From: RHKX01 sp046330415
GTDB lineage: Bacteria; Actinomycetota; Thermoleophilia; Solirubrobacterales; 70-9
Length of the DNA stretch: 64,000 nucleotides
Assembly (NCBI GenBank): GCA_046330415.1
Contig: JAXLSW010000017.1
Coordinates: 70,272 to 134,271 of the forward strand
Reading direction: 5' to 3'
How positions within the stretch are numbered: position 1 is the stretch's first letter; each line of letters begins with the position of its first letter. A program made the position numbers and the translations under genes. Below the pieces are notes generated by a model. It had not been told where the DNA came from. It saw nothing but the letters and a program-made list of their open reading frames with translations, and did no database searches. Below, one piece after another: positions 33,305-41,690 of this stretch.

Positions 33305-35509
33305 TCACCGGCGGACGAGGGCGTCCGCGGCGACGCAGCCGTTCGGGCCGGCGATCAGCGGGTTGAGCTCCACGACGCTCAGGCCCGCGTCCAGCAGGGC
33401 CGAGCCGACATCGCTCGCCGTCGCGGCCACCGCCGCCAGGTCGATGGCCTCGCCGCCGCGAGCGCCGCTGATCAGCGAGGCCCCTCGCAGGGATCGCAGC
33501 GCGGATTCCACCCGCTCCGGCGGAGCGGGGAGCGGCACCACGGCGACATCACCGAGTGCCTCCGCCCAGATCCCGCCGAGGCCGACGACGAGCGCGGGGA
33601 CGACGCCGTCGCGGTGGGCGGCGACGATCAGCTCGACTCCCGGCGGTGCCATCTCCTCGACGAGAAGCTCGGCGTCCGTGGCCTCCGAGGCGACGGGGAG
33701 GGCGAGGAGGCGCGCCGCGGCGGCCTCGATCTCGGCCGGTGAGGTGAGGCCGAGCTCGATGGCGCCGAGCTCGCTCTTGTGCTGGATCGCGGCGGAGCTG
33801 AGCTTCAGGGCCACGGCCCCGCCCATCTCGGAGGCGGCTGCGACGGCACCGGGAGCGTCGGTCACCGTGTGGCCGCGCGGGACGGGGACGCCGGCGTCGC
33901 GGAGCAGGTCCTTCGCTGCCGCCTCGGAGAGCCACCCGCCCGGCTCGCCGCCACCTCCACCGCCACCGCCACCGGTACGGGTACGGGCGTCGGAAGTGGA
34001 CGCGGCGGCGATCGCCCGCATCCGCCCGGGCTCGCCCGCCCGGCGTCGCAGCTCGCGAGCGCAGAGGACGGCGGTGCTGAGGCCGCCGACTGAGGCGATT
34101 CCGGCGGCCGAGAGCTCGCGGATGATCTCCTCGGAGATCAGGTCAGGGAGGGTCGAGGCGAAGAGGGGGGCCGCCGGCCACATGTCCAGGTCCCGGTCCC
34201 GGTCCCGGTCCCCCTCGCCCGCAGTCGCACCGGCGATCAGGCCCGCGCGGGTTGCCTCCCAGCCCTCGGCGGCCTCCGCGGAGAGGTCGGTGGGGGTGTC
34301 GTGGAAGAGGAGGAGCTGGTCGATCGCCGGGTCGGAGGCGACCGTCTCGACGATGGCCCGCAGCCGCTCGGTCTCAGCCCAGATCAGCGACGTGTAATCG
34401 AGCGGGTTGCCGGCCGTCGCCGCCCCTGGGAGCAACTCAGCCAGGCGCTCCCGGGTCGGCTCCGCCAGTGGCGGCAGCTCCACCCCCAGGCGCTCGGCCT
34501 CGTCGGCGGCGTTGCCCGAGTCGCCGCCGGAGCAGGTGAGGATGGCCAGGCCGCTGCGCACGGGCGCCGTTGCGAGCCCGTGGGCTCGCGGGCGGGCGCG
34601 CGGCTCGGCGAGCGCGCGGGCGAGCTCGAGAAGCTCGTGGGGGTTGCGCGCCCAGGAGGCGCCGGCCTCCTCCACCAGGGATCTGAAGACCCGCTGATCG
34701 CCGGCGAGCGCGCCGGTGTGGGCGGCCGCGGCGGCGGCCCCCGCTCCGGAGGTGCCGACCTTGAGGACGGCGACGCGGACGTCGCGCTCGCAGCAGCGCG
34801 CGAACGCCTCGGCGAGCTTGGGGCCGTCGCCGTCGGACTCGAGGAAGAGCGCGATCGAGCGCACGCCCTCGCGTTCGCTGATGGCGAGCAGCCAGTCGCC
34901 GGCGTCGCAGACGGCGCCGTTGCCGGTCGAGACGACGGTGTGGAAGCCGGTTCCACGCCGGGAGCCGAGCGCGTTGACGGCGACGTTCCCGCTCTGGGAG
35001 ACCAGAGCGACGCCGCCGCCGGCGTCGCGGAGCTGCGGGCGGAGTGAATCTCCCCAGATCGCGGAGCGCTCGTGGACGCTGACGACGCCGTTTCCGTTGG
35101 GTCCGCAGATCGGGAAGGGGGCGTCGCCGTCGCCGCGTGTGCCTCCGGCGGCGAGCGCCGCTCGGCGCAGCTCGTCCTCGAGCCCGCGGCCGTCGGCGAC
35201 CTCGCCGAAGCCGGCGCTGACGACGACCGCGCCACCGCAGCCGCGCCTGGCCGCGGCCTCGATCGCGGCCGGGACGCCCGCTGCCGGGATCGCGACCGCG
35301 AGGGCGTCGACCGGCTCGGGGAGGTCTGCGATCGACGGCACGCAGGGGACGTCGCGGACCGCCTCCCGGCCGGGATTGATGCCCCAGAGCGGACCCTCGA
35401 AGCCGATCCGCTCCAGGTTGCGGAGGATCGTGTCGCCGTAGGCGTCGGGGCGGTCGGTCGCGCCGAGGACCGCGATTGAGCGCGGGGCGAGGAGCGGCGT
35501 CAGGTCCAC
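33305..35509 (-). CDS. NDP-forming acyl-CoA synthetase (acetate-CoA ligase family)
   Basis: The 734-residue protein has the full domain order of ADP-forming acyl-CoA synthetases. A CoA-binding domain comes first (APRSIAVLGATDRPDAYGDT, residues 1-130). Succinyl-CoA-ligase-like domains follow (GGGVALVSQSGNVAVNALGS and AAAHTGALAGDQRVFRSL, whose His is the probable phosphohistidine). The C-terminal ATP-grasp domain (from about 520) has LLRDAGVPVPRGHTV and VALKLSSAAIQHKSELGAIE. It makes acyl-CoA from an acid, CoA and NTP. A 14-residue Gly run and an Asp-Arg repeat (about 430-440) sit in the linkers. The next gene upstream is an acyl-CoA dehydrogenase, 15 bases away on the same strand, so activation followed by dehydrogenation of an acid is a reasonable reading. 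Confidence 0.9.
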   Translation of the reverse strand: MDLTPLLAPRSIAVLGATDRPDAYGDTILRNLERIGFEGPLWGINPGREAVRDVPCVPSIADLPEPVDALAVAIPAAGVPAAIEAAARRGCGGAVVVSAGFGEVADGRGLEDELRRAALAAGGTRGDGDAPFPICGPNGNGVVSVHERSAIWGDSLRPQLRDAGGGVALVSQSGNVAVNALGSRRGTGFHTVVSTGNGAVCDAGDWLLAISEREGVRSIALFLESDGDGPKLAEAFARCCERDVRVAVLKVGTSGAGAAAAAAHTGALAGDQRVFRSLVEEAGASWARNPHELLELARALAEPRARPRAHGLATAPVRSGLAILTCSGGDSGNAADEAERLGVELPPLAEPTRERLAELLPGAATAGNPLDYTSLIWAETERLRAIVETVASDPAIDQLLLFHDTPTDLSAEAAEGWEATRAGLIAGATAGEGDRDRDRDLDMWPAAPLFASTLPDLISEEIIRELSAAGIASVGGLSTAVLCARELRRRAGEPGRMRAIAAASTSDARTRTGGGGGGGGGEPGGWLSEAAAKDLLRDAGVPVPRGHTVTDAPGAVAAASEMGGAVALKLSSAAIQHKSELGAIELGLTSPAEIEAAAARLLALPVASEATDAELLVEEMAPPGVELIVAAHRDGVVPALVVGLGGIWAEALGDVAVVPLPAPPERVESALRSLRGASLISGARGGEAIDLAAVAATASDVGSALLDAGLSVVELNPLIAGPNGCVAADALVRR

Positions 35510-35524
35510 GGGAGGCCCGCGAGG

Positions 35525-36781
35525 CTAGTGCAGCATCCGCTCGACCCCGCGGCGCTCGAGGCCACGGGTGACGATCAGGCGCTGGATCTCGCTGGTGCCC
35601 TCCCAGATCCGGTCGACCCGGAGCTCACGGAGGAAGCGCTCGGCGACGTTGGAGCGCAGGTAGCCGCGCCCGCCGAAGGCCTGCACGCAGCGGTCGGCGC
35701 AGCGCCACGCGGACTCGCTGGTGAAGAGCTTGGCCATCGAGGCCTTGTTGTGGACGAGCTTGGGATCGGCGCCGGCGTCCGCGAGCTCGGCGACGGTGAT
35801 CGTGAGGAGGCGGCCGGCGGCCGCGTCGGCGGCGGAGTCGGCGAGGGGGAAGGAGACGCCCTGGTGGTCGAGGATGCGGCCGCCGCCCTGGATCCGGTTG
35901 GCGGCCCAATCGACGGTCTCGTCGAGCAGTCGCCACATCGCGCCGACGCAGCGAGCGGCGATCGCGAGCCGCTCCTCCATGAACCAGGCGCGCTGCAGAT
36001 CGTCGCCACCGCCGACGCCGCCGATCACGTCGTCGGGGCCGACCTCGACGTCACGGAAGACGATCGTCGGGTGGCCGTCGGGGTAGCTGTGGGTGAAGGC
36101 GGGGTCGTCGACGTAGTCGATCCCGGGGAGGTCGCGGTCGACGACGAAGAGCGTGGGGAGGACCTCGCCGCTGTTCTCGTCGATCAGGTTCGCCATCACG
36201 ACCAGCACCGAGCAGACGTCGCCGGAGGTGACGAACCACTTCTCGCCGTTGATCCGGAAGCCGGCGTCGGTGCGGTGCGCCGTGGCCTCGATCCCCGAAG
36301 GGTCGGAGCCGGCGCTGCGCTCCGTGACCGCATAGGCATCGCGGATCTCACCGCGCAGCAGGGGCTCGAGCCAGCGCCGCTGGTGCTCGTCGCTGGCGTG
36401 CTCCCAGACGTTGTAGCCGTTGGGGATGTGCCAGTGGATCGCGTTGGTGGAGCGGCCGTACTGCTCCTCGACGAGCGCCCACTGCAGCCGCGTGAACCCC
36501 TGGCCGCCGCGGTCCGGCGAGTGGAGCGGGCCGTTCAGGCGGGCGGCGATCGCCTCGCGCTTGACATCGGCGATGACGTCGTCGGGGAGGATCCCGCCGC
36601 GCCTCTCCGCCTCTTCCTCGAGCGGGATCAGCACGTCCTCGGTGAACCTGCGGGCGCGCAGCTGGATCGCTCGGGTCTTCTCGTCGAGCTCGAATGGGAT
36701 CTCGGCGAGCGCGTCGGCTGGCAGCGAGCCGGCGGGTCGGTCAGGGGACGGGTCGATTGACTTCAATGACTTGACCTCCAT
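35525..36781 (-). CDS. Acyl-CoA dehydrogenase
   Basis: The 418-residue protein has the acyl-CoA dehydrogenase layout: helical N-terminal domain (LDEKTRAIQLRARRFTEDVL), and the FAD/substrate loop DAYAVTERSAGSDPSGIEAT with EKWFVTSGD. The C-terminal bundle has QAFGGRGYLRSNVAERFLRE and RIWEGTSEIQRLIVTRGL, where the Glu of WEGTSE occupies the usual catalytic-base position. It oxidises an acyl-CoA to the 2,3-enoyl-CoA, passing electrons to an electron-transfer flavoprotein. It forms a two-gene unit with the acyl-CoA synthetase. It is divergent from the Rieske gene, and both share the palindromic site at 36813-36828. The substrate chain is unknown. Confidence 0.93.
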   Translation of the reverse strand: MEVKSLKSIDPSPDRPAGSLPADALAEIPFELDEKTRAIQLRARRFTEDVLIPLEEEAERRGGILPDDVIADVKREAIAARLNGPLHSPDRGGQGFTRLQWALVEEQYGRSTNAIHWHIPNGYNVWEHASDEHQRRWLEPLLRGEIRDAYAVTERSAGSDPSGIEATAHRTDAGFRINGEKWFVTSGDVCSVLVVMANLIDENSGEVLPTLFVVDRDLPGIDYVDDPAFTHSYPDGHPTIVFRDVEVGPDDVIGGVGGGDDLQRAWFMEERLAIAARCVGAMWRLLDETVDWAANRIQGGGRILDHQGVSFPLADSAADAAAGRLLTITVAELADAGADPKLVHNKASMAKLFTSESAWRCADRCVQAFGGRGYLRSNVAERFLRELRVDRIWEGTSEIQRLIVTRGLERRGVERMLH

Positions 36782-36866
36782 CGAGCGCGGACTCTAACAT
36801 GAGATTGCTCGATTGACTACAAAGTCAACCGAGCGTGAAGCGTTCACCAAGTCCGTTGACCAAGTC
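36757..36866. promoter_or_regulatory. Divergent regulatory region with palindromic operator, shared motif copy 2
   Basis: TTGACT-ACAA-AGTCAA (36813-36828) repeats the operator at 27190-27205. Here the flanks extend the symmetry: GCTCG (36807-36811) and CGAGC (36830-36834). Additional half-sites TTGAC occur at 36757, 36771 and 36856. Transcription diverges from here to the acyl-CoA dehydrogenase (ATG 36781, minus) and the Rieske gene (ATG 36880, plus). No convincing -10 could be assigned on either strand. Confidence 0.6.
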
Positions 36867-36879
36867 GAAGAGGAGCACG

Positions 36880-38139
36880 ATGGCGACCGTCACCCGACCC
36901 CCGCGCCCCGGCGCCGGAATCTCGCTGAACCTGGACCCCCGAGAGGTCGCCGAGACGCTGCAGCCGGTTGAGAGGGCGACCATGCTGCCGCCCGCCGCCT
37001 TCGCCGACCCTGCGGTGCTCGAATGGGAGGTCGACAACGTCTTCGACGGGTGGGTCTGCATGGGCCACGTCTCCGCGGTCGCCGAGCAGGGCTCGTTCCT
37101 CATGCGCGAGATCGGCCCGACGAGCGTCTTCGCGATCGGCGGCACCGACGGCTCCCCGCGCGCCTTCCTGAACTCCTGCCGTCACCGCGGCTCCCGCCTG
37201 CTCACCGAGACCGAGGGCAGCGTCCGCAAGCGCGTGCAGTGCCCCTACCACGCCTGGTCCTACGACCTCGACGGCAACCTCGTCGCCGCACCGCACATGG
37301 ACGAGATCGAGAACTTCGACAAGGCGTGCAACGGCCTGATCGAGGTCCGCAGCGCCGTCGTCGGCGGGTTGCTGCTGATCGACCTCTCGGGCGTCGCGCC
37401 CGATCCCGGCGAGCACGTCGGCGATCTGCTGGCGATGTTGGAGCGCTACCGGCTGGCTGATCTCCGCGTCGGGGGCGGGGCCGTCTACGACGTCGCGGCG
37501 AACTGGAAGGGCATCGCCGAGAACTACAACGAGTGCCTGCACTGCCCGGGCGTGCACCCGGAGCTGAACGCGCTCAGCCACTACCGCAGCGGCGAGTCCA
37601 CGGAGGGCGCGGGCGCCTGGTGCGGCGGTTCGATGACGCTCAACGAGCACGCCGAGACGATGGGCATGGGCGAGGGTCACGCCTCCCACCGGCCGTCGAT
37701 CGCCGGGATCTCCGAGAAGGACGAGCGCTCGATCTACTACTACGCGCTGTTCCCCAACGCGCTCGTCTCGCTCCACCCCGACTACGTGATGCTCCACACC
37801 CTGTGGCCGCGCGAGGTGGGGCGCACCGAGGTCACCTGCGAGTGGTTCTTCGAGCCCGAGACGATCGCGCGCGACGACGTCGATCCCAGCGACGCGGTCG
37901 AGTTCTGGGACATGGTCAATCGCCAGGACTGGCACGTCTGCGAGCTCACGCAGCTCGGGGTCGGCGCCCGGGGGTACACGGCCGGCCGCTACTCCGCCGA
38001 CGAGAGCGACGTACACGCCTTCGACACGCTGGTCGCCGAGCGTTACATGGGTGCGCTCGAGGGTGGCGCTCAGGCCAACGGCGGCGGCAACGGCGCAAGC
38101 GGCAGCGGCAACGGCAACGGCAAAGGCAAAGGCAACTGA
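36880..38139 (+). CDS. Rieske non-heme iron oxygenase, betaine/carnitine/choline-monooxygenase-like
   Basis: From ATG 36880 (GAGGAGCACG upstream) the protein has about 419 residues. The Rieske [2Fe-2S] motif is CRH and CPYH with 18 residues between (residues about 104-130). The mononuclear-iron site is AENYNECLHCPGVHPELNAL, with the H-x4-H spacing and the ENYxECxHC sequence typical of oxygenases that act on quaternary amines. A C-terminal helix-grip domain follows. The last 25 residues are a low-complexity Gly/Asn/Lys tail made of repeated GGCAAC-like hexamers. The PYROXD2-like gene begins 11 bases after its stop. No ferredoxin reductase is in the window, so the electron donor is unknown. Substrate assignment is by motif resemblance only. 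Confidence 0.88.
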   Translation: MATVTRPPRPGAGISLNLDPREVAETLQPVERATMLPPAAFADPAVLEWEVDNVFDGWVCMGHVSAVAEQGSFLMREIGPTSVFAIGGTDGSPRAFLNSCRHRGSRLLTETEGSVRKRVQCPYHAWSYDLDGNLVAAPHMDEIENFDKACNGLIEVRSAVVGGLLLIDLSGVAPDPGEHVGDLLAMLERYRLADLRVGGGAVYDVAANWKGIAENYNECLHCPGVHPELNALSHYRSGESTEGAGAWCGGSMTLNEHAETMGMGEGHASHRPSIAGISEKDERSIYYYALFPNALVSLHPDYVMLHTLWPREVGRTEVTCEWFFEPETIARDDVDPSDAVEFWDMVNRQDWHVCELTQLGVGARGYTAGRYSADESDVHAFDTLVAERYMGALEGGAQANGGGNGASGSGNGNGKGKGN

Positions 38140-38150
38140 GGAGAGGCGAG

Positions 38151-39800
38151 ATGACGGACCGCATCGACAACCTGAAGCCCGGCAACGAGATCGCGGCGGC
38201 GCTCGGCGAGGTCGGGCTGCCGGCTCCCGTCTCCGAGCTCGCGGCCAAGGAGTGGGACGTCGTCGTGGTCGGCGGCGGGCACAACGGGCTCACCGCCGCC
38301 GCCTATCTCGCCCGCGCCGGCAAGTCGGTGCTGGTGCTGGAGCGCCGCGAGCGGCTGGGCGGGGCGGCGACGCTGGAGCGGCCCTTCGACGATCACGGGT
38401 TCGTCGTCAGCCCCTGCGCGTACGTGCTCGGCCTGCTCGACGAGGGGGTCATCGACGAGCTCGACCTGCGCGCCCGCGGCCTGCGTTTCTGGGTCGCCGA
38501 TCCCAACCTCTGGGTCCCCTTCGACGACGGCACCTCCTTCGGCCAGTTCCTCGACGACTCGAAGACCCAGGCGAACCTCGAGTCGCTGGGCCTGTCGAAG
38601 GACGAGATCGACGGCTACTGGGCCTACGAGGAGCTCTTCGACGACGTCCGCAAGCTGCTCCGCAAGGGCGAGCGCGACGTCTGGCAGGGGGACTCGCCGA
38701 CCCGCGCGGAGATCGAGGAGCTGCTCGAGGGTGACGAGGAGAAGATCGCGCTGGTCTTCGAGGACTCGATCGCCGAGGTGCTCGACCGCTACGTCTCCGA
38801 CGAGCGGATCAAGACGGCGCTCTACGGCCAGGGGATCATCGGGACGTGGGGCGGTCCGTACGAGCCGGGCACGGCCTCGATCAAGCTCATGCACTACCAG
38901 GGTGACCTAGATGGCGGCGGGCCCGTCTGGGGCTACGTCGAGGGCGGGATGGGAATGGTCTCCTTCGCGATCGCCGACGCGGCGCGCGAGGCCGGCGCCT
39001 CGCTGGCGTGTGGCGTGCCGGTGGCGCGGGTGGATCCCGGGGAGGGCGTCGAGCTCGATGACGGGACGGTGATCCGCGCCCGGACCGTGATCTGCAACGC
39101 GGACCCGAAGGTCGCGCTGCGGCTGCTCGGGGCCGAGGCGATCGACTCCGCGGGATCGGAGGGAGCCGCCTATCGGCAGCGCCTCGAGGACTGGAAGACG
39201 CGCAGTCCCGTGGTCAAGTTCAACGCCGCTCTCGATCGGCTCCCGAACTGGACCGCGGCGCCTGGCGAGGAGTGGCCCGCGAAGGCGACGATCGACGCCT
39301 GCGGGACGATGCAGGAGGCGCAGGCCGCGTTCGAGCGCTGCGCCGCCGGCGAGCCCGCCGTCGCGTTCGGCGAGATCTACATCCAGACCGGCTACGACCC
39401 GAGCCCCGCTCCCGACGGCAAGCACCTGATGAGCGTCTTCGGCCAGTACGCCCCCTACGACATCACCGGCGGCGACTGGGACTCGGCGCGCGACGGCGTC
39501 GCCAAGCAGTTCATGGACCTGATCGGCCGCTTCGCTCCCGGCTTCGCCGACACCGTGATCCATCACGAGGTGCTCGGCCCGCCCGACATCGAGGAGCGGA
39601 TCGGGCTCACCGGCGGCAACATCTTCCAGGGCGAGGTGACGCCGGATCAGATGTGGGAGGGGCGCCTGTCGGCGCGGACGCCCGTGCCCGGCTTCTACCT
39701 CTGCGGAGCGGCCACCCATCCGGCGGGGAGCGTCATCGCCACCAACGGCAAGAACGCGGCGATGGCGGTGCTGGCGGACGCCGAAGCCGACGAGGGCTGA
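38151..39800 (+). CDS. FAD-dependent oxidoreductase, PYROXD2-like, cotranscribed with Rieske gene
   Basis: From ATG 38151 (AGGAGAGGCGAG upstream) the protein has 549 residues, the same length as its paralogue at 16966. The FAD motif is VVVVGGGHNGLTAAAYLARA with LERRERLGGAATLERPFDDH. The C-terminal block is FYLCGAATHPAGSVIATNGK. Long identical stretches with 16966 include WGYVEGGMGMVSFAIADAA. It starts 11 bases after the Rieske gene, so the two are an operon driven from the shared palindromic region. It may act on the oxygenase product or on the same substrate. Direct electron transfer to the Rieske protein is possible but not supported by any motif. The shared operator links it to the regulon. 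Confidence 0.9.
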   Translation: MTDRIDNLKPGNEIAAALGEVGLPAPVSELAAKEWDVVVVGGGHNGLTAAAYLARAGKSVLVLERRERLGGAATLERPFDDHGFVVSPCAYVLGLLDEGVIDELDLRARGLRFWVADPNLWVPFDDGTSFGQFLDDSKTQANLESLGLSKDEIDGYWAYEELFDDVRKLLRKGERDVWQGDSPTRAEIEELLEGDEEKIALVFEDSIAEVLDRYVSDERIKTALYGQGIIGTWGGPYEPGTASIKLMHYQGDLDGGGPVWGYVEGGMGMVSFAIADAAREAGASLACGVPVARVDPGEGVELDDGTVIRARTVICNADPKVALRLLGAEAIDSAGSEGAAYRQRLEDWKTRSPVVKFNAALDRLPNWTAAPGEEWPAKATIDACGTMQEAQAAFERCAAGEPAVAFGEIYIQTGYDPSPAPDGKHLMSVFGQYAPYDITGGDWDSARDGVAKQFMDLIGRFAPGFADTVIHHEVLGPPDIEERIGLTGGNIFQGEVTPDQMWEGRLSARTPVPGFYLCGAATHPAGSVIATNGKNAAMAVLADAEADEG

Positions 39801-39843
39801 GCGGCACCCCGGAGGCGCCCCTGAGGTGCCCTCGGCCCTTCCC

Positions 39844-41607
39844 TCAGCCGGCGGGCGGAGGGAGCTCGGCCGCGATCCGGTCGAAGCGGGGGACGCCGAG
39901 GCCGCTGGCGAGGTCGTAGCCGGGGCCCGCCTGCTCGCCGGGGACCTTCGGCTCGAAGGCGTTGTTCCCCTGGGTGACGTCGAAGAACGAGGCCGGCGAT
40001 GACTTCTCGAGCGCGTAGAGGAGGCCGTTGACGGGGCCGAGCGGCGGTCGGCCCGCCGCGCGCTCGTTCGCGCTCAGGCGGGCGAATGCGCCGGCGAGCA
40101 GTGGCGAGGAGGCGCTGGTGCCGGCGTCGGCGAGCCACGTGCCGGCGAAGTTCACCGGGTATCCCGGGAACATGGAGGCGTGGGCGGACACGTCCGGGGT
40201 GAGCCGTTCGCCCGCCGCGCCCGGGAGTCCGGACTGGTAGGGCGGCAGCGGGGTCGCGCTCGCCGATCCGCCTCCACCCGCGCCGCCGCCACCCGAGGAG
40301 CCGAGGTAGGGGACGTCGTTCCAGACGACCTCGTCGACGCGAGCGTTCGCGGGGTCGAGCGTCAATCGAGTGCCGCCGACCGAGGTCGCGAAGGGGGACG
40401 AAGAGGGCCAGGAGACGCCGGGGCGGTTGCTTCCGTCGCAGGTGGAGCCGTCATCGCCCGCGCTCGCGAAGGTCGCGGTCCCGGCAAGGCCGAGGCGCAG
40501 GAGCATCGAGTCCATGAGGGCGGCGCCGCCCTTGGTGGAGGGCGTGCCGCCGGCGCCGACGACGTCGTACTCGCACTCTGCATAGGAGATCGAGAAGGTG
40601 TCGGGCGTCCGCTTCGCGTCGAGGAGCTGGGCCGGGGCGATGAACCAGAGGTCCGGGACGACCCATGCCTGGGTGAAGGTGAGGTGCCCGGCCGCGGGCG
40701 CCAGCGCGCGGGCGAGCGCCACGTCCTCCTGCGGCTCGGCGGGACTCGCCAGCGGGAACTTGCGCAGCTGCCCGTCGCTGATCAGCGTCCGGGTGCTGAT
40801 CGGGCCGAGGCCGAAGCAGTCACCGTTCGCGGCCACGTCGGAGCGCTTGATGCCCTCGCCGACGTTCATCAGGGCGACCGACGCTCCGGCGCCGGCCGGC
40901 TGGGGGTCGATCCCGTAGGCGGTGCGGAGCTGGTCGAAGGAGTAGCCGCCCGTCGCCCGCGCCGCGGCGCAACCGGAGAAGGTGCCCTCGTTGGTGGGTC
41001 CGTCGGCGGGGGGATCCTGCCGTTGCGCGTCGCTCTGTGGAACCGCTCCGGCGTTGTTGGGAAGGCCGCGGACGTAGATGGGGACGACCTCCCGGGTGAG
41101 CGACTTCAACCGCTTCGGCAGCCGCAGCCGCCCGCCCTCGACCACGAATGCGACGGAGTTGGGGTCGTTGTCGACCTGCTTGTGGATCGGCTCTCCGAAG
41201 GCGCGTTGGAGCTGCGCGCGGGTGCCGCTGACGCGAGCGAAGACGCGCGAGGGGTCGACGCTCACCTTCAGCCCCGGGCCCAGGCGCTTCACCTCCTTGC
41301 GGAACGCCTCGCGGGTCTTGCGCGTGGCGCCGAGCTGCTTCGCCAGCGCCGGCGGCGACTCGAAGTGCCGGTAGGAGCTCGATCCCGGGGTGGTGGCGGC
41401 GTAGAACCGGGAGACCGCGGTGGCCTCGGGGCGCTCGAGGCCGAAGTAGAAGGTGATTCGCTTGGCGCCGACGTTGTCGGGCTTCGCGGCAGCGAGCGCG
41501 GTGGCCGGCGGGATGGCGAGCGAGGCCAGGGCCGCGGCGATCGCCGCGCAGGCGAGGCGGGCGCCGGCGATGCGGACGCGCGTGGCTGATGTCCGGGGTG
41601 GAAGCAC
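39844..41607 (-). CDS. Sedolisin (S53) secreted serine-carboxyl protease with pro-domain
   Basis: The 587-residue protein has a signal sequence (LACAAIAAALASLAIPPATA). A pro-domain follows (about residues 50-180, with the family phrases ITFYFGLERPEATAVSRFYA and PPALAKQLGATRKTREAFRK). The mature S53 domain starts near SFDQLRTAYGI. Catalytic candidates are the acidic pair in EPQEDVALARAL, the Asp of FASAGDDGSTCD, and the Ser of AGTSASSPLLAGAFARLS, which matches the family SGTSxxxP box. Sedolisins are acid proteases, exported as pro-enzymes. C-terminal DVTQGNNAFEPKVPGEQAGP resembles the calcium-binding end region. It is a stand-alone gene, and its substrate is presumably external protein. Confidence 0.9.
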   Translation of the reverse strand: MLPPRTSATRVRIAGARLACAAIAAALASLAIPPATALAAAKPDNVGAKRITFYFGLERPEATAVSRFYAATTPGSSSYRHFESPPALAKQLGATRKTREAFRKEVKRLGPGLKVSVDPSRVFARVSGTRAQLQRAFGEPIHKQVDNDPNSVAFVVEGGRLRLPKRLKSLTREVVPIYVRGLPNNAGAVPQSDAQRQDPPADGPTNEGTFSGCAAARATGGYSFDQLRTAYGIDPQPAGAGASVALMNVGEGIKRSDVAANGDCFGLGPISTRTLISDGQLRKFPLASPAEPQEDVALARALAPAAGHLTFTQAWVVPDLWFIAPAQLLDAKRTPDTFSISYAECEYDVVGAGGTPSTKGGAALMDSMLLRLGLAGTATFASAGDDGSTCDGSNRPGVSWPSSSPFATSVGGTRLTLDPANARVDEVVWNDVPYLGSSGGGGAGGGGSASATPLPPYQSGLPGAAGERLTPDVSAHASMFPGYPVNFAGTWLADAGTSASSPLLAGAFARLSANERAAGRPPLGPVNGLLYALEKSSPASFFDVTQGNNAFEPKVPGEQAGPGYDLASGLGVPRFDRIAAELPPPAG

Positions 41608-41690
41608 GGCGCGGAAAGGTACGCGACAGCGTTGCCGGATGCGGCGGTTCGCCGCCCCTGTCGCCCGCGGAAGGGCGATCTGGTTGGTCG

